Assembly (NCBI GenBank): GCA_003970805.2
Contig: CP051152.1
Location: 2,976,001 to 3,040,000, forward strand
Length of the DNA: 64,000 bases
Direction of reading: 5' to 3'
Origin: Undibacterium piscinae
Lineage (GTDB): Bacteria > Pseudomonadota > Gammaproteobacteria > Burkholderiales > Burkholderiaceae_D
The position numbers and the translations under genes were made by a program. Shown here piece after piece: positions 26,900 to 35,827 of this stretch. Under the pieces are notes generated by a model. That model did no database searches. It saw only the letters and a list, made by a program, of their open reading frames with translations, and had not been told where the DNA came from. How positions within the stretch are numbered: the stretch's first letter is position 1; each line of letters begins with the position of its first letter.

Positions 26900-27022
26900 G
26901 CCAGAGCGCATATTCCATGCGCTCTGCAGGCCGGCATGGCTGCGAACCCGCATGGAATATGCGTGATAGCGCTGCTCTTGGAATTTTTGAGTGCCAGCAT
27001 GTAACTGTTCAGCCCGCAATGA
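26900..27022. repeat. Dispersed hairpin repeat, copy 1
   Basis: Contains a perfect 15-base inverted repeat: CGCATATTCCATGCG at 26907-26921 and CGCATGGAATATGCG at 26949-26963, with CTGCAGGCCGGCATGGCTGC between them, and a downstream part ending AACTGTTCAGCCCGCAATGA. A second copy with identical 42-base arm spacing lies at 35535-35656. Confidence 0.8.
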
Positions 27023-27024
27023 AA

Positions 27025-27181
27025 ACTCCCTCGCCCGCTGGCGGGAGAGGGCAGGGGTGAGGGTGGTTGAGCAACGCTTGCTTCCAAATAAAGGATGCAC
27101 TTAACGCGATGAAAAATCAAACATTGTGCAAATTTGAACTACCCTCATCCCAACCCTTCTCCCGCTAGCGGGAGAAGGGCT
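27025..27181. repeat. Pair of inverted CCCGC-GCGGG hairpins
   Basis: Two related elements face each other: CTCGCCCGCTGGCGGGAGAG followed by TGAGGGT at about 27029-27064, and ACCCTCATCC followed by CTTCTCCCGCTAGCGGGAGA at about 27131-27175. Each has its own stem (CCCGC/GCGGG). They resemble the CCCTCTCCCGC-type REP-like elements common in proteobacterial intergenic DNA. The rest of 26814-27467 holds no gene that I can see. Confidence 0.65.
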
Positions 27182-27467
27182 TAGTATAGCGAGCTAAACA
27201 ATTACGCCAGCATAAGGTTTGCGCAGACTAGGATAGCTTCAAAAACACGTAAGTCTGTTCTGCGCAGAGGTAGCGGCGTTTTGGTTTTTGTCTTTTGCTT
27301 TAGCCAGTTGAACTTAAGATGCTGGCGTTGCCGCCAGATCCCGTAATCACAGTTCGTTGACATCAAGTGCAATAAGTCATCTAGACGTCACGATGATGTC
27401 ACAATGCCTCTTTACAATTCGAAGCTCCGGTATCGCAGCGATACCATTTTACCCAAAGGAGTATTCG

Positions 27468-28487
27468 ATGCAATTCCCTACATTGTTGAAATCCATATCC
27501 TCACTGTTTTGCCTGGTCAGTCTTGCGGCCTCTGCCGAAACTAATTTGACGGTCTACACCGCGCTGGAAGCCGATCAGTTGAAATCGTATCAGCGTCAAT
27601 TTGAAACAGAATATCCGGATATAAAAATCCGTTGGGTGCGCGACTCCACCGGCATTATCACCGCAAAATTATTAGCTGAAAAAGCTTCACCGCAAGCCGA
27701 TGTGGTGTTGGGCGTTGCCGCTACCTCATTGCTGGTGCTGGAGAAAGAGGGCATGTTACATGCCTACGCACCGAAAGGCCTGGAAAAGCTGAACAAGCGT
27801 TTTGTCGACGACAGCACACCGCCAAGTTGGGTCGGTATGGATGTCTGGGGCGCGACCATTTGTTTCAACACGGTCGAAGCTGGCAAGTTAGGTTTGAAGA
27901 AACCAGAGAGCTGGAAAGACTTACTCAAGCCAGAATATAAAGGCAAGATCGTCATGCCAAATCCGGCCTCCAGCGGCACCGGTTATTTTGATGTGAGTGG
28001 CTGGCTGACACAATTCGGTGAGAAAGACGGCTGGACCTATATGGATCAGTTGCATGTCAATATTGCGCAGTACACGCATTCCGGTTCTAAGCCTTGCAAA
28101 CAAGCCGCTAGTGGCGAATTCCCAATTGGTATCGCCTTTGAATATCGCGCTGCCAAGTTAAAAGACAGCGGTGCGCCAATTGATTTGATCTTCCCTAAGG
28201 AAGGCTTGGGTTGGGATGTGGAAGCGACCGGCATCATGAAAGGGACAAAAAATCTCGAGGCTGCACGCAAACTGGCTGATTGGTCTGCCTCTAAGTCTGC
28301 TAACGAATTATTTGCAAATAATTTTGCCATCGTGGCCTACCCAGGCATTGCCAAACATAATCCACTTATTCCAGCTAACTACGAACAACTGCTAATCAAG
28401 CAGGATCTGAAATGGTCGGCGAATAACCGCGACCGCATTTTAGCCGAGTGGAACAAACGTTACGACGGCAAATCCGAACCTAAGTAA
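27468..28487 (+). CDS. phnS: 2-aminoethylphosphonate ABC transporter substrate-binding protein
   Basis: A 339-residue periplasmic binding protein with a signal peptide cleaved near LAASAE. The core is a type-2 (iron(III)/spermidine-like, SBP_bac_6/13) fold: LTVYTALEADQLKSYQRQFE at the N-terminus, RWVRDSTGIITAKLLAEK, and PNPASSGTGYFDVSG. It is the first gene of a cluster with phnT, a fused permease, phnW and phnX, which defines AEP as the ligand. AAAGGA seven bases upstream supports the ATG at 27468. A terminator and a small transposon-like repeat separate it from the rest of the cluster, so it may be transcribed at a different level. Confidence 0.88.
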   Translation: MQFPTLLKSISSLFCLVSLAASAETNLTVYTALEADQLKSYQRQFETEYPDIKIRWVRDSTGIITAKLLAEKASPQADVVLGVAATSLLVLEKEGMLHAYAPKGLEKLNKRFVDDSTPPSWVGMDVWGATICFNTVEAGKLGLKKPESWKDLLKPEYKGKIVMPNPASSGTGYFDVSGWLTQFGEKDGWTYMDQLHVNIAQYTHSGSKPCKQAASGEFPIGIAFEYRAAKLKDSGAPIDLIFPKEGLGWDVEATGIMKGTKNLEAARKLADWSASKSANELFANNFAIVAYPGIAKHNPLIPANYEQLLIKQDLKWSANNRDRILAEWNKRYDGKSEPK

Positions 28488-28499
28488 GCTTTAAGAATG

Positions 28500-28533
28500 G
28501 CGTCCGGTCTATTTTTCCGGACGCATTATTTTC
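28500..28533 (+). terminator. Intrinsic terminator after phnS
   Basis: Perfect 8-bp stem GCGTCCGG / CCGGACGC (28500-28507 and 28517-28524), nine-base loop, then ATTATTTT. It would reduce transcription from phnS into the downstream genes. Confidence 0.75.
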
Positions 28534-28536
28534 CTT

Positions 28537-28638
28537 AGGAGTTACGCAAAATTGCTCCGGCTAGGCGTACCGCCGAAGACAGTACTTTAGTACGGCAAGG
28601 CGGATACAACGACGCTGGGGCGGTTTTGCGTAAGTCCT
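28537..28638. mobile_element. MITE-like element with 18-bp inverted ends
   Basis: About 102 bp. The left end AGGAGTTACGCAAAATTG and the reverse complement of the right end, AGGACTTACGCAAAACCG, match at 15 of 18 positions. The inside contains CAGTACTTTAGTACGG and is GC-rich with internal pairing. No coding capacity. The TTACGCAAAA ends resemble small non-autonomous elements mobilised by a transposase elsewhere. It lies between the phnS terminator and the HD-domain gene and may carry or disrupt a promoter for the latter. Confidence 0.65.
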
Positions 28639-28655
28639 ATCTTTTTGAAATCAAT

Positions 28656-29222
28656 ATGACTAAGCGTCTTTCTAGCGATCAAATCGTCGCGCTGTTTGAA
28701 CAAGCGGGGACGCAGCTTTACGGCGGCGAAGCGATTACCCAGACCGAACATGCACTGCAGGCGGCCTGGCTGGCGGAGCAAGCTGGCGGTGACGACAACT
28801 TAGTGATCGCCTGTCTCTTGCACGATCTTGGCCACATGCTGTTTCAGCAAAGCGATGATGAGCTGGCTGAGGGTAAGGATGACCTGCATCAGTTCAGAGT
28901 TGTGCCTTACTTGCGTGGACTACTACCGCCAGCGGTGATTGAGACGATACGCCTGCATGTGGATGCCAAGCGCTACTTGTGTCACCACCAGCCTGGCTAC
29001 CTGGCTGAGCTATCCGAGGCATCGCAGCTGAGCCTGGCGCTGCAGGGTGGGGTCATGGATGACAGTCAAGCCTGCGCCTTTATCGCTCAACCACAAGCCG
29101 GGTTAGCCATAGCATTGCGACGCTGCGACGACGCCGCCAAGGTATGCGGCCTGGTGGTTCCCCCTTTGACGCATTACCTGAACCGACTAAATAGCTTGAT
29201 AGAAAAGACCGCTGCCACATGA
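28656..29222 (+). CDS. HD-domain protein of phosphonate-degradation operons
   Basis: A 188-residue HD-superfamily protein. Metal ligands are visible in TQTEHALQAAWLAEQAG (His) and LLHDLGHML (His-Asp), with further histidines in RLHVDAKRYLCHHQPGYL. It belongs to the small HD group found beside AEP genes and is related to PhnZ-type mixed-valent iron oxygenases that cleave C-P bonds of hydroxylated AEP, but no PhnY-type dioxygenase is present here, so its reaction is uncertain. The ATG at 28656 is preferred; a TTG at 28626 lies inside the MITE-like element. It overlaps phnT by four bases (ATGA). Confidence 0.82.
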   Translation: MTKRLSSDQIVALFEQAGTQLYGGEAITQTEHALQAAWLAEQAGGDDNLVIACLLHDLGHMLFQQSDDELAEGKDDLHQFRVVPYLRGLLPPAVIETIRLHVDAKRYLCHHQPGYLAELSEASQLSLALQGGVMDDSQACAFIAQPQAGLAIALRRCDDAAKVCGLVVPPLTHYLNRLNSLIEKTAAT

Positions 29223-30313
29223 ATATGGATCACGCACTATCGCCCAACGATGCGCCAGACAGTTGGCTGCGCATCTCGAATATCAGCAAGCATTTCGGTG
29301 CATTTAAGGCGCTGCACGATATCAATCTGAATATCCGGAAAGGCGAATTCGTTTGCCTGCTAGGACCTTCCGGCTGCGGCAAGACCACTCTGCTGCGTAT
29401 CATTGCAGGGCTGGAGGTGCAGGACTCCGGTAGCTTGTTTATGGGCAGCAGTGAGATCGGCAATCTGCCGCCCGCCAAGCGTAATTACGGCATCGTGTTT
29501 CAATCCTATGCGCTATTCCCGAATTTAACGGTGGCCCAGAATATAGGTTATGCATTACGTCAGAGTCGTAGCCACAAGACCCAGAGGGTCAATGAATTAC
29601 TTGATTTGATAGACTTAAATGGCATAGAAAATCGCTATCCGGCTGAGCTCTCTGGCGGTCAGCAACAAAGGGTTGCCTTAGCCCGCGCGCTGGCCACTTC
29701 GCCTAGCCTGTTGCTGCTGGACGAGCCGCTATCCGCCCTGGATGCAAAAGTACGTGAACGACTACGTCAAGAGCTGCGTCGCTTACAACAAAAGCTCGGT
29801 GTGACCACGATTATGGTCACGCATGATCAGGATGAGGCGATGAGTATTGCCGATACCGTGGTGGTCATGAGTAAGGGGCAGATTGAGCAGATTGGTAGTC
29901 CGGAGCAAATCTATCGCGATCCGGCTTCGCATTTTGTCGCTGATTTCGTCGGGCGTGCCAACTGGTTGCCGCTATGCCGTTCGGCGCATGGCGTGGCTAC
30001 TCTGGCTGGCCTGCCTATCAAAGTAGAGCTGCCGCCCGGTGCGGATAAAGCCAGTCTATTTTGCCGTCCGGAAGACGTAAAAATCGAAACCCATTGGCAT
30101 GCTGGAACAGACTCCATGATGGCGATCGTCGACCGGGTTGATTTTCATGGCGGACTAAGACGCGCCAGCTTATCGCTATGCGTGGATCGTGCCATGTCTA
30201 TCTTTGCCGATGTCGGGCCAAATGATGCCGGCTACGCCACACTAGAACCGGGGCGCCGGGTTCCTGTCAGCCTTCCTGCACACAAAGTCCGTGTGTTTGC
30301 GGTGGCCTCATGA
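29219..30313 (+). CDS. phnT: 2-aminoethylphosphonate ABC transporter ATP-binding protein
   Basis: A 364-residue ATPase. Walker A GPSGCGKTT, Q-loop FQSYALFP, signature LSGGQQQR, Walker B LLLLDEPLSALD and the H-loop MVTHDQDEA are all present. A C-terminal ~120-residue TOBE-like regulatory domain follows (FCRPEDVKIETHW and onwards). It pairs with the fused permease immediately downstream (overlap ATGA at 30310) and PhnS to import AEP. Start and stop overlaps on both sides indicate tight translational coupling in the operon. Confidence 0.93.
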   Translation: MNMDHALSPNDAPDSWLRISNISKHFGAFKALHDINLNIRKGEFVCLLGPSGCGKTTLLRIIAGLEVQDSGSLFMGSSEIGNLPPAKRNYGIVFQSYALFPNLTVAQNIGYALRQSRSHKTQRVNELLDLIDLNGIENRYPAELSGGQQQRVALARALATSPSLLLLDEPLSALDAKVRERLRQELRRLQQKLGVTTIMVTHDQDEAMSIADTVVVMSKGQIEQIGSPEQIYRDPASHFVADFVGRANWLPLCRSAHGVATLAGLPIKVELPPGADKASLFCRPEDVKIETHWHAGTDSMMAIVDRVDFHGGLRRASLSLCVDRAMSIFADVGPNDAGYATLEPGRRVPVSLPAHKVRVFAVAS

Positions 30314-32037
30314 GGATGGCTGCCATCACTACGATTTTATCGTCCAGACCGCGTTTGTCGGCGTTCCGCAGTGCTGACGAAAAGCTCGCCGTCTGGCTGC
30401 TTGCGGGTCTCGCTTTACTGATGCTGATCTTCATCGCTGCGCCCTTGTTAAGCATGTTCAGTATGAGCACGCAAGCGCGCGATGGTGCCTACATAGGACT
30501 GGCGAATTGGGCGGCGCTACTGGCCGAACCAAGACTGCGGGTCGCGGCTGGCAATAGCATTGCATTGGGGCTGGCGACGCTGGCCATAGTGCTGCCGTTG
30601 GCACTGGCTTTCGCCTTCGCCTTGACGCGTAGCCGCATGGCTGGACGCAAGGTCTTTAGATTGATTGCCTTGGCACCGATGCTGGCACCTTCTTTAATGC
30701 CAGCGATTTCTCTGGTGTATTTGTTTGGTAACCAGGGCTTGTTAAAAAGTTGGATGGCGGGCGCTACAATTTATGGCCCTATCGGTATCGTGTTAGGCGA
30801 AGTTTTTTATACGTTTCCGCATGCTTTGTTGATATTAACGGCGGCGTTGAGTGTCAGTGACAGCCGCTTGTATGAGGCGGCAGAAACACTCGGTGCCAGT
30901 AAATTTCGTCGTTTTATCACGGTGACGCTGCCCAATGCCCGTTATGGGCTGGTGTCCGCCGCGATGGTGGTGTTTACGCTGGTGGTTACCGATTTCGGCA
31001 TCCCGAAAGTCATCGGTGGACAGATGAATGTCTTGTCGCTAGAGGCCTATAAACAGGTCATCGGTCAGCAAAATTTTAGTAAAGGCGCGGTCATCGGGGT
31101 CTTATTGCTGTTGCCGGCGGTATTGAGTTTTATGGTTGAACGCTGGTTGTCGCGCCATCGTAGCGGCCAAATGAGTGGTCGCTCCGTGGTGTATCAGCCG
31201 CGCGAAAATCGTATGCGTGATGGGATTTTAGCGCTGCTGTGCTTGCTGGTGTCGGTGTTTCTCTTGGCTTTACTCGGGGTAGGCTGTGTCGCCGCATTTA
31301 TAAAAATGTGGCCTTACGACATGAGCTTTACCTGGTCGCATTTCGATTTCGATCAATTGGATGGCGGTGGCTGGCAAGCCTTCTATAACAGTATGCGCAT
31401 GGCCATGCTGGTGACAATATTTGGTACAGCAGCTATTTTTGTCAGCGCCTATTTAGTTGAAAAACTACCAGTGCCAGGCAGCATGGTGGCGACCATACGC
31501 AGCCTGGCCTTGTTGCCGATGGCGGTGCCAGGTTTGGTACTTGGGCTAGGCTATGTGCTGTTTTTCAACGCGCCTGGCAATCCTCTGCATTTTTTGTATG
31601 GAAGCATGAGCTTGATGGTGCTTGCCACGATTGCCCATTTCTATACCACTGCCCATCTAACACTTAGCACTTCATTGCGCCAGCTTGATGGCGAAATTGA
31701 GGCAGTCGCGCGCAGTTTGCAGCGCCCCTGGTGGCACACGTTTGTGCGTGTGAGCTTACCAATGAGCCTGCCCGCCGTGTTGGACGTGGCGCGTTATTTG
31801 TTCATTTCCAGTATGACGACGGTCAGCTGTGTCATTTTTTTGTACACCCCAGATACGGTACTTGCCGCGCTGGCGATCCTGAATATGGATGATGCTGGCG
31901 ATACCGCGGCCGCGGCCGCTATGGCAACCCTGATCGTCATCAGTTCATTGCTGGTCACGCTACTGATGAATGGCGCTGGCTGGTGGCTCAGTCATAAAGG
32001 CCAGGCTTGGCGCAACTTGTCGCAACTTCGCCGGTAA
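30310..32037 (+). CDS. 2-aminoethylphosphonate ABC transporter permease, fused PhnU-PhnV type
   Basis: A 575-residue polytopic protein containing two BPD_transp_1 (MetI-like) domains, each with about six membrane helices and an EAA-type loop: EAAETLGASKFRRFITVTLP in the first half and EAVARSLQRPWWHTFVRVSL in the second. In many organisms these are separate PhnU and PhnV; here one chain supplies the whole channel, as in FbpB/ThiP-type transporters. Residues 1-30 are cytoplasmic and the first helix is WLLAGLALLMLIFIAAPLL. It partners with PhnT (4-base overlap). Confidence 0.9.
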   Translation: MRMAAITTILSSRPRLSAFRSADEKLAVWLLAGLALLMLIFIAAPLLSMFSMSTQARDGAYIGLANWAALLAEPRLRVAAGNSIALGLATLAIVLPLALAFAFALTRSRMAGRKVFRLIALAPMLAPSLMPAISLVYLFGNQGLLKSWMAGATIYGPIGIVLGEVFYTFPHALLILTAALSVSDSRLYEAAETLGASKFRRFITVTLPNARYGLVSAAMVVFTLVVTDFGIPKVIGGQMNVLSLEAYKQVIGQQNFSKGAVIGVLLLLPAVLSFMVERWLSRHRSGQMSGRSVVYQPRENRMRDGILALLCLLVSVFLLALLGVGCVAAFIKMWPYDMSFTWSHFDFDQLDGGGWQAFYNSMRMAMLVTIFGTAAIFVSAYLVEKLPVPGSMVATIRSLALLPMAVPGLVLGLGYVLFFNAPGNPLHFLYGSMSLMVLATIAHFYTTAHLTLSTSLRQLDGEIEAVARSLQRPWWHTFVRVSLPMSLPAVLDVARYLFISSMTTVSCVIFLYTPDTVLAALAILNMDDAGDTAAAAAMATLIVISSLLVTLLMNGAGWWLSHKGQAWRNLSQLRR

Positions 32038-32080
32038 ACATTAAATTCTCATTCCACAACTATTTTTTTAAAGGTTTAGC

Positions 32081-33181
32081 ATGCGTGATGCCCTACTGCT
32101 TACTCCCGGTCCACTCACTACCAGCCTGGCAACCAAGACCGCCATGTTGCACGATTGGGGTTCATGGGACAGTAATTTTAATGCCCTGACCGCCTCCTTA
32201 CGTCAGCGCTTAGTGGCGCTCATCGATGGTGGCGAGCACTATACTTGCGTGCCTTTGCAAGGTTCAGGCACCTTTGCGGTGGAAGCAGCAATCGGTACTC
32301 TGATGCCGCGCGATGGAAAATTGCTCTGTCTGGTCAATGGTGCCTATGGCAAACGCATCGCCCAGCTCACAGAAATAATCGGGCGCCAGGTCAGCGTATT
32401 GGATTTCGGCGAAACCGCAGCGGTCGATCCTGCCAGGGTCGCCGAAGCTTTAGTCAGCGACCCGCAGATCACGCATGTCGCCGTGGTCTATTGCGAAACC
32501 AGCACAGGCATACTCAATCCTATCACTGCCATTTCTGAAGTGGTCGCGGCAGCTGGTAAAAAATTGATCATTGATGCCATGAGTGCTTTCGGAGCGCTGC
32601 CTTTATCGGCCAACAACTTAGACTTTGATGCCGTGATCGCCTCCAGCAACAAGTGCCTGGAAGGTGTGCCGGGTATGGGTTTTGTACTTTGCAAAACTGC
32701 TGCGCTGGAACAGGCCAGCGGCCAGGCACATTCGCTGTCGCTCGATCTGTATCAACAATGGCGGTATATGGAACAGACTGGGCAATGGCGCTACACACCA
32801 CCGACGCATGTGATGGCCGCCTTGATGGTGGCGCTCGATCAGTTTGATGCAGAAGGCGGCAGAGTTGCGCGATTGGCGCGCTACAGCGCCAATTGCCAGA
32901 CCCTGATTCAAGGTTTGCAAGAGCAGGGATTACAGAGTTTTTTACCTGAAGAGTTGCAGGCTCCTATCATCGTGACGGTGCATGCACCGGCGCATCCGAA
33001 CTGGAATTTCAGTGAGTTTTACCAATTGACCAAAGAGCGGGGCGTGATCCTTTATCCGGGTAAATTGACTTCGGCCGAGACTTTTAGAATCGGCTGTATC
33101 GGTGCGCTAGGCCAGGCCGAAATGCAGATCGCGCTCGATGCGATCGCGCATGCCTTGAAAAAAATGGATATCTGTCTTTAA
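32081..33181 (+). CDS. phnW: 2-aminoethylphosphonate:pyruvate aminotransferase
   Basis: A 366-residue class V aminotransferase that converts AEP and pyruvate to phosphonoacetaldehyde and alanine. The N-terminal [10 protein letters not shown] is diagnostic. PLP contacts include [14 protein letters not shown] and the Asp of IIDAMSAFG; the Schiff-base lysine is in [12 protein letters not shown]. The C-terminal substrate arginine region is [14 protein letters not shown]. It follows the permease by 43 bases and precedes phnX, giving the full two-step AEP route to acetaldehyde and phosphate. Confidence 0.95.
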   Translation: MRDALLLTPGPLTTSLATKTAMLHDWGSWDSNFNALTASLRQRLVALIDGGEHYTCVPLQGSGTFAVEAAIGTLMPRDGKLLCLVNGAYGKRIAQLTEIIGRQVSVLDFGETAAVDPARVAEALVSDPQITHVAVVYCETSTGILNPITAISEVVAAAGKKLIIDAMSAFGALPLSANNLDFDAVIASSNKCLEGVPGMGFVLCKTAALEQASGQAHSLSLDLYQQWRYMEQTGQWRYTPPTHVMAALMVALDQFDAEGGRVARLARYSANCQTLIQGLQEQGLQSFLPEELQAPIIVTVHAPAHPNWNFSEFYQLTKERGVILYPGKLTSAETFRIGCIGALGQAEMQIALDAIAHALKKMDICL

Positions 33182-33207
33182 TACTTTTTATTTTATCGCT
33201 TACCAAC

Positions 33208-34056
33208 ATGACTCTCAACACGACAAACTATCGCTACCAACGCAACTACCAAGGCCCGGTACGTGCCGTTATTTTCGACTGGGCTGGCACCCTGGTGGAC
33301 TACGGTTCCTTTGCACCGACTCAGGTTCTGATCGACGCCTTCGCCGGCTTCGAAGTCACGGTAAGCTTGGACGAAGCCCGCATTCCTATGGGGCTGGCCA
33401 AATGGGATCACATCCAGGCACTCGGCAAGCAAAGTGGGGTAGCCCAGCGTTGGCAGCAGCGTTATGGCCGTGCCATGAGCGACGCCGACGTCGATGCCCT
33501 GTATGCCGCTTTCCTGCCCTTACAAATCGAGCGCGTCGCTGCGTATTCCGATCTGATACCCGGCACATTAGCGGTCCTGGCGCAACTGAAAGCACGCGAT
33601 ATCGCTATTGGTTCCTGTTCAGGTTATCCGCGCGTGGTGATGGATAAACTGCTGGCGCACGCGGCCTCGCAAGGTCTGACGGTAGCGCATGCGGTGGCCA
33701 CTGATGATCTGAAAGCGGGTGGCCGCCCTGGGCCCTGGATGGCGCTGGCCAATCTAATCGAACTCGGTATCGGTGATGTACGCGCTTGCGTTAAGGTTGA
33801 TGACACGCTGCCCGGCATAGAAGAAGGTCTGGCCGCTGGCATGTGGACCGTAGGCTTGTCGCTGTCCGGCAATGAAAACGGATTGACTTTGGCCGAGATG
33901 GATCAATTATCGGCAGATCAAACGGCCGCAAGACGCAATGCCGCCGCTAATCGACTGGCACGCGCCGGTGCGCATTATGTGATCGATAGTATCGCCGATC
34001 TACCCGCCGTCATCGATCTGATCGAAGCGCGTATGGCGCAAGGCGATCGACCTTGA
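33208..34056 (+). CDS. phnX: Phosphonoacetaldehyde hydrolase (phosphonatase)
   Basis: A 282-residue HAD-superfamily enzyme. The nucleophile Asp is in [11 protein letters not shown], the Schiff-base lysine in [14 protein letters not shown] in the cap domain, and HAD motif II in IGSCSGYP; motif III/IV includes [12 protein letters not shown]. It hydrolyses the C-P bond of phosphonoacetaldehyde from PhnW to acetaldehyde and phosphate. Its end overlaps the start of the FAD oxidoreductase gene by 4 bases, so the latter was part of the same operon. Confidence 0.95.
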   Translation: MTLNTTNYRYQRNYQGPVRAVIFDWAGTLVDYGSFAPTQVLIDAFAGFEVTVSLDEARIPMGLAKWDHIQALGKQSGVAQRWQQRYGRAMSDADVDALYAAFLPLQIERVAAYSDLIPGTLAVLAQLKARDIAIGSCSGYPRVVMDKLLAHAASQGLTVAHAVATDDLKAGGRPGPWMALANLIELGIGDVRACVKVDDTLPGIEEGLAAGMWTVGLSLSGNENGLTLAEMDQLSADQTAARRNAAANRLARAGAHYVIDSIADLPAVIDLIEARMAQGDRP

Positions 34057-34793
34057 ATCAGTGCAAACATAGAGTCGCCATTGTCGGCGCTGGCATCGTC
34101 GGGCTAGCGCATGCCTGGGCCGCTAGCCTGCGCGGTGATACGGTCACGGTGTATGAGCGTGAGGATCGCGCTAGCGGTGCCTCGGTGCGTAATTTCGGGC
34201 TGGGGTTGGTGCTAGGGCAGCCCAGTGGCGACTTGTTCGAACTGGCGCAACAAAGCCGCAGCATGTGGCTGGAATTTTTGACAGAAAGCGGATGCTGGCA
34301 CAAGGCACAGGGTAGCCTGGTGGTGGCACGCAGCCGCACAGAGTTGGACGTGCTGGAGGCTTTTCAGCATGAGCGAGGCAGTTACTACGGTAGCAAACTG
34401 CTGGGGCCAGCAGGCGTCGCCGCACAGCATGCGCATGGCCTAGGCGGATTATTCAGTGGCAGCGAAATTGCGCTAGACGCACGTCAGGCCATCGCCATGT
34501 TGGCGGATTGGTTAGCGGTACGCCACGGTGTCATTTTCCAGTACGGGGTGCAAGTGAACCGCATAGATTTGCCGCGCATACAGACTAGTCGCGGGGTAGA
34601 CGCGGCGGATGAAGTGGTTGTGTGTTCTGGGCATGATTTCAAGACTTTGTATCCGTCAATTTGCGCGCAATTCGTCAGTGTGCCCAAATGCATCAACCCG
34701 GGGATAAGCCTAGGGAATATGCGCGATAGCGGCATTGCACAAATTTTTTTAATACCCTTACGCTTCATAGTCGCATGCCGCTATTTTGAGTAA
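34053..34793 (+). pseudogene. FAD-dependent oxidoreductase of phosphonate clusters, 3'-truncated
   Basis: Residues 1 to about 207 read well as a DAO-type flavoenzyme: GAGIVGLAHAWAASLRGDTV is the FAD-binding Rossmann start, with ASGASVRNFGLG and DEVVVCSGHDFKTLYP following. The related family usually has about 370 residues. After ICAQ (about 34675) the sequence becomes unrelated (FVSVPKCINPGIS and on to a chance stop at 34793), so the substrate-binding C-terminal half is missing. Family members in AEP operons are proposed to oxidise N-alkylated AEP; here that step is probably lost. The next gene on the opposite strand, nnrU, is also broken. Confidence 0.75.
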
Positions 34794-34843
34794 TTTCTGC
34801 CTTTAGAGGTGAAATAGAGCCTTGGCATCAGTCTCACTAGACA

Positions 34844-35027
34844 GCCGCGCTTAAAAATCTATCAGGCAAATGGCCGGACCCCAATCAACCATTCGTGGCC
34901 GTAAAGGACAAACCATATAAATGCCGGGAGGGCGATGACGGTGACCAGCACATCGCGGCCGATGCCGAGCGCCGGACAGCCGCGCTTAGCTGACGGACCC
35001 CAATCCTGACAAACCATATAAATGCCG
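34844..35027. repeat. Imperfect duplication within the nnrU remnant
   Basis: Three ordered blocks occur twice about 100-133 bases apart: CAGCCGCGCTTA (34844 and 34978), CGGACCCCAATC (34875 and 35004 region) and GACAAACCATATAAATGCCGG (34908 and 35007 region). The second set has shorter spacing. In the protein this appears as a repeat of the segment encoding FIWFV as IYMVC, with intervening nonsense. Confidence 0.65.
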
Positions 35028-35440
35028 GCGCGGTCGCGGCGACGTGATACCGCAAAATCGGCAATCGCCCAGATCAGAAAGGATCCAAAAAGTATCAGGT
35101 CAGCGAGCGTCCCGTTCGCCAGCAAATGGGCGACGGCCCAGGTCTTAGTCGCGACCAGCATAGGGTGGCCGACTATTGTCTTGAGGCGATTCCCTGGCAC
35201 GTAGGCGGCAACCAAAAATAGGAATCCCAGTAGCATCAGCGCCGCTGCCAGATGGCTGCCCCAGCTTGGTGGCGTCCATAAAATCAGCGGGCTAGATCGC
35301 GCCAGCCCGAAGCCCCAAATAATCAACAAGAAACCTGCCGCGGATAAACTAGCGTAAAGGCCTTTCCAGGGCATGGCCCCCATGCGTTTTATCTGTGTCG
35401 AGCGCCAGCCGTCGGCGAAGATACGGACAGAGTGAACGCC
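34862..35440 (-). pseudogene. nnrU: NnrU-family membrane protein, damaged
   Basis: From about 35440 the minus strand reads GVHSVRIFADGWRSTQIKRM without a start codon, then MGAMPWKGLYASLSAAGFLL from the ATG at 35383, GNRLKTIVGHPMLVATKTWA, AHLLANGTLADLILFGSFL and the C-terminal GHEWLIGVRPF. These are the conserved blocks of NnrU, a five- or six-helix protein linked to nitrite/NO metabolism and also related to methyltransferase-like isoprenylcysteine enzymes. The first ~12 residues are gone, and about 20 nonsense residues (VCQDWGPSAKRG) replace normal sequence before the last helix. A 173-residue protein from 35383 could still be made. Confidence 0.72.
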
Positions 35441-35534
35441 AGCATTTCAATTCACATTGAGCCGGCAATATGAGTAATTCGAATTGATCTTATTGCGATT
35501 CTGCTGCAAATAAAAAACCAAAAACGACCCACTG

Positions 35535-35656
35535 CCAGCGCGCATATCCCATGCGACCTGCAGGCCGATATGGCTGCAAACCCGCATGGAATATGCGTGA
35601 GCGGGGTGGTGCTATTTAAAAAAATCAAAAATTGTTACTGTTCAGCCTGCTATGAA
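35535..35656. repeat. Dispersed hairpin repeat, copy 2
   Basis: CGCATATCCCATGCG (35541-35555) and CGCATGGAATATGCG (35583-35597) with CTGCAGGCCG and TGGCTGC between them; the downstream part ends TACTGTTCAGCCTGCTATGA. Same arm spacing as copy 1 at 26900, with one arm mismatch. Confidence 0.8.
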
Positions 35657-35670
35657 AAAAGTCAAAACCA

Positions 35671-35758
35671 CTCAACACAGAGGCACAGAGACACAGAGAT
35701 TCACAGAGGAAAGCAAGGCAGTTCTCCGTTTTTCTCTGTGTCTCGGTGTCTCCTTTGA
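35671..35758. repeat. CACAGAG-type inverted repeat downstream of glmS
   Basis: A long imperfect inverted repeat with a perfect 12-base core, GAGACACAGAGA at 35688-35699 and TCTCTGTGTCTC at 35733-35744. The left arm is built of CACAGAG-like units. Such elements are scattered in many environmental genomes. It may act as a transcript end for glmS, which terminates at 35828 on the minus strand. Confidence 0.6.
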
Positions 35759-35827
35759 GAGGTTTTCGTTTTTTTTAATAATTTTAGTAGCAGGCTGAAT
35801 AGATACCAAAAATTTTCTTAAAACGCC

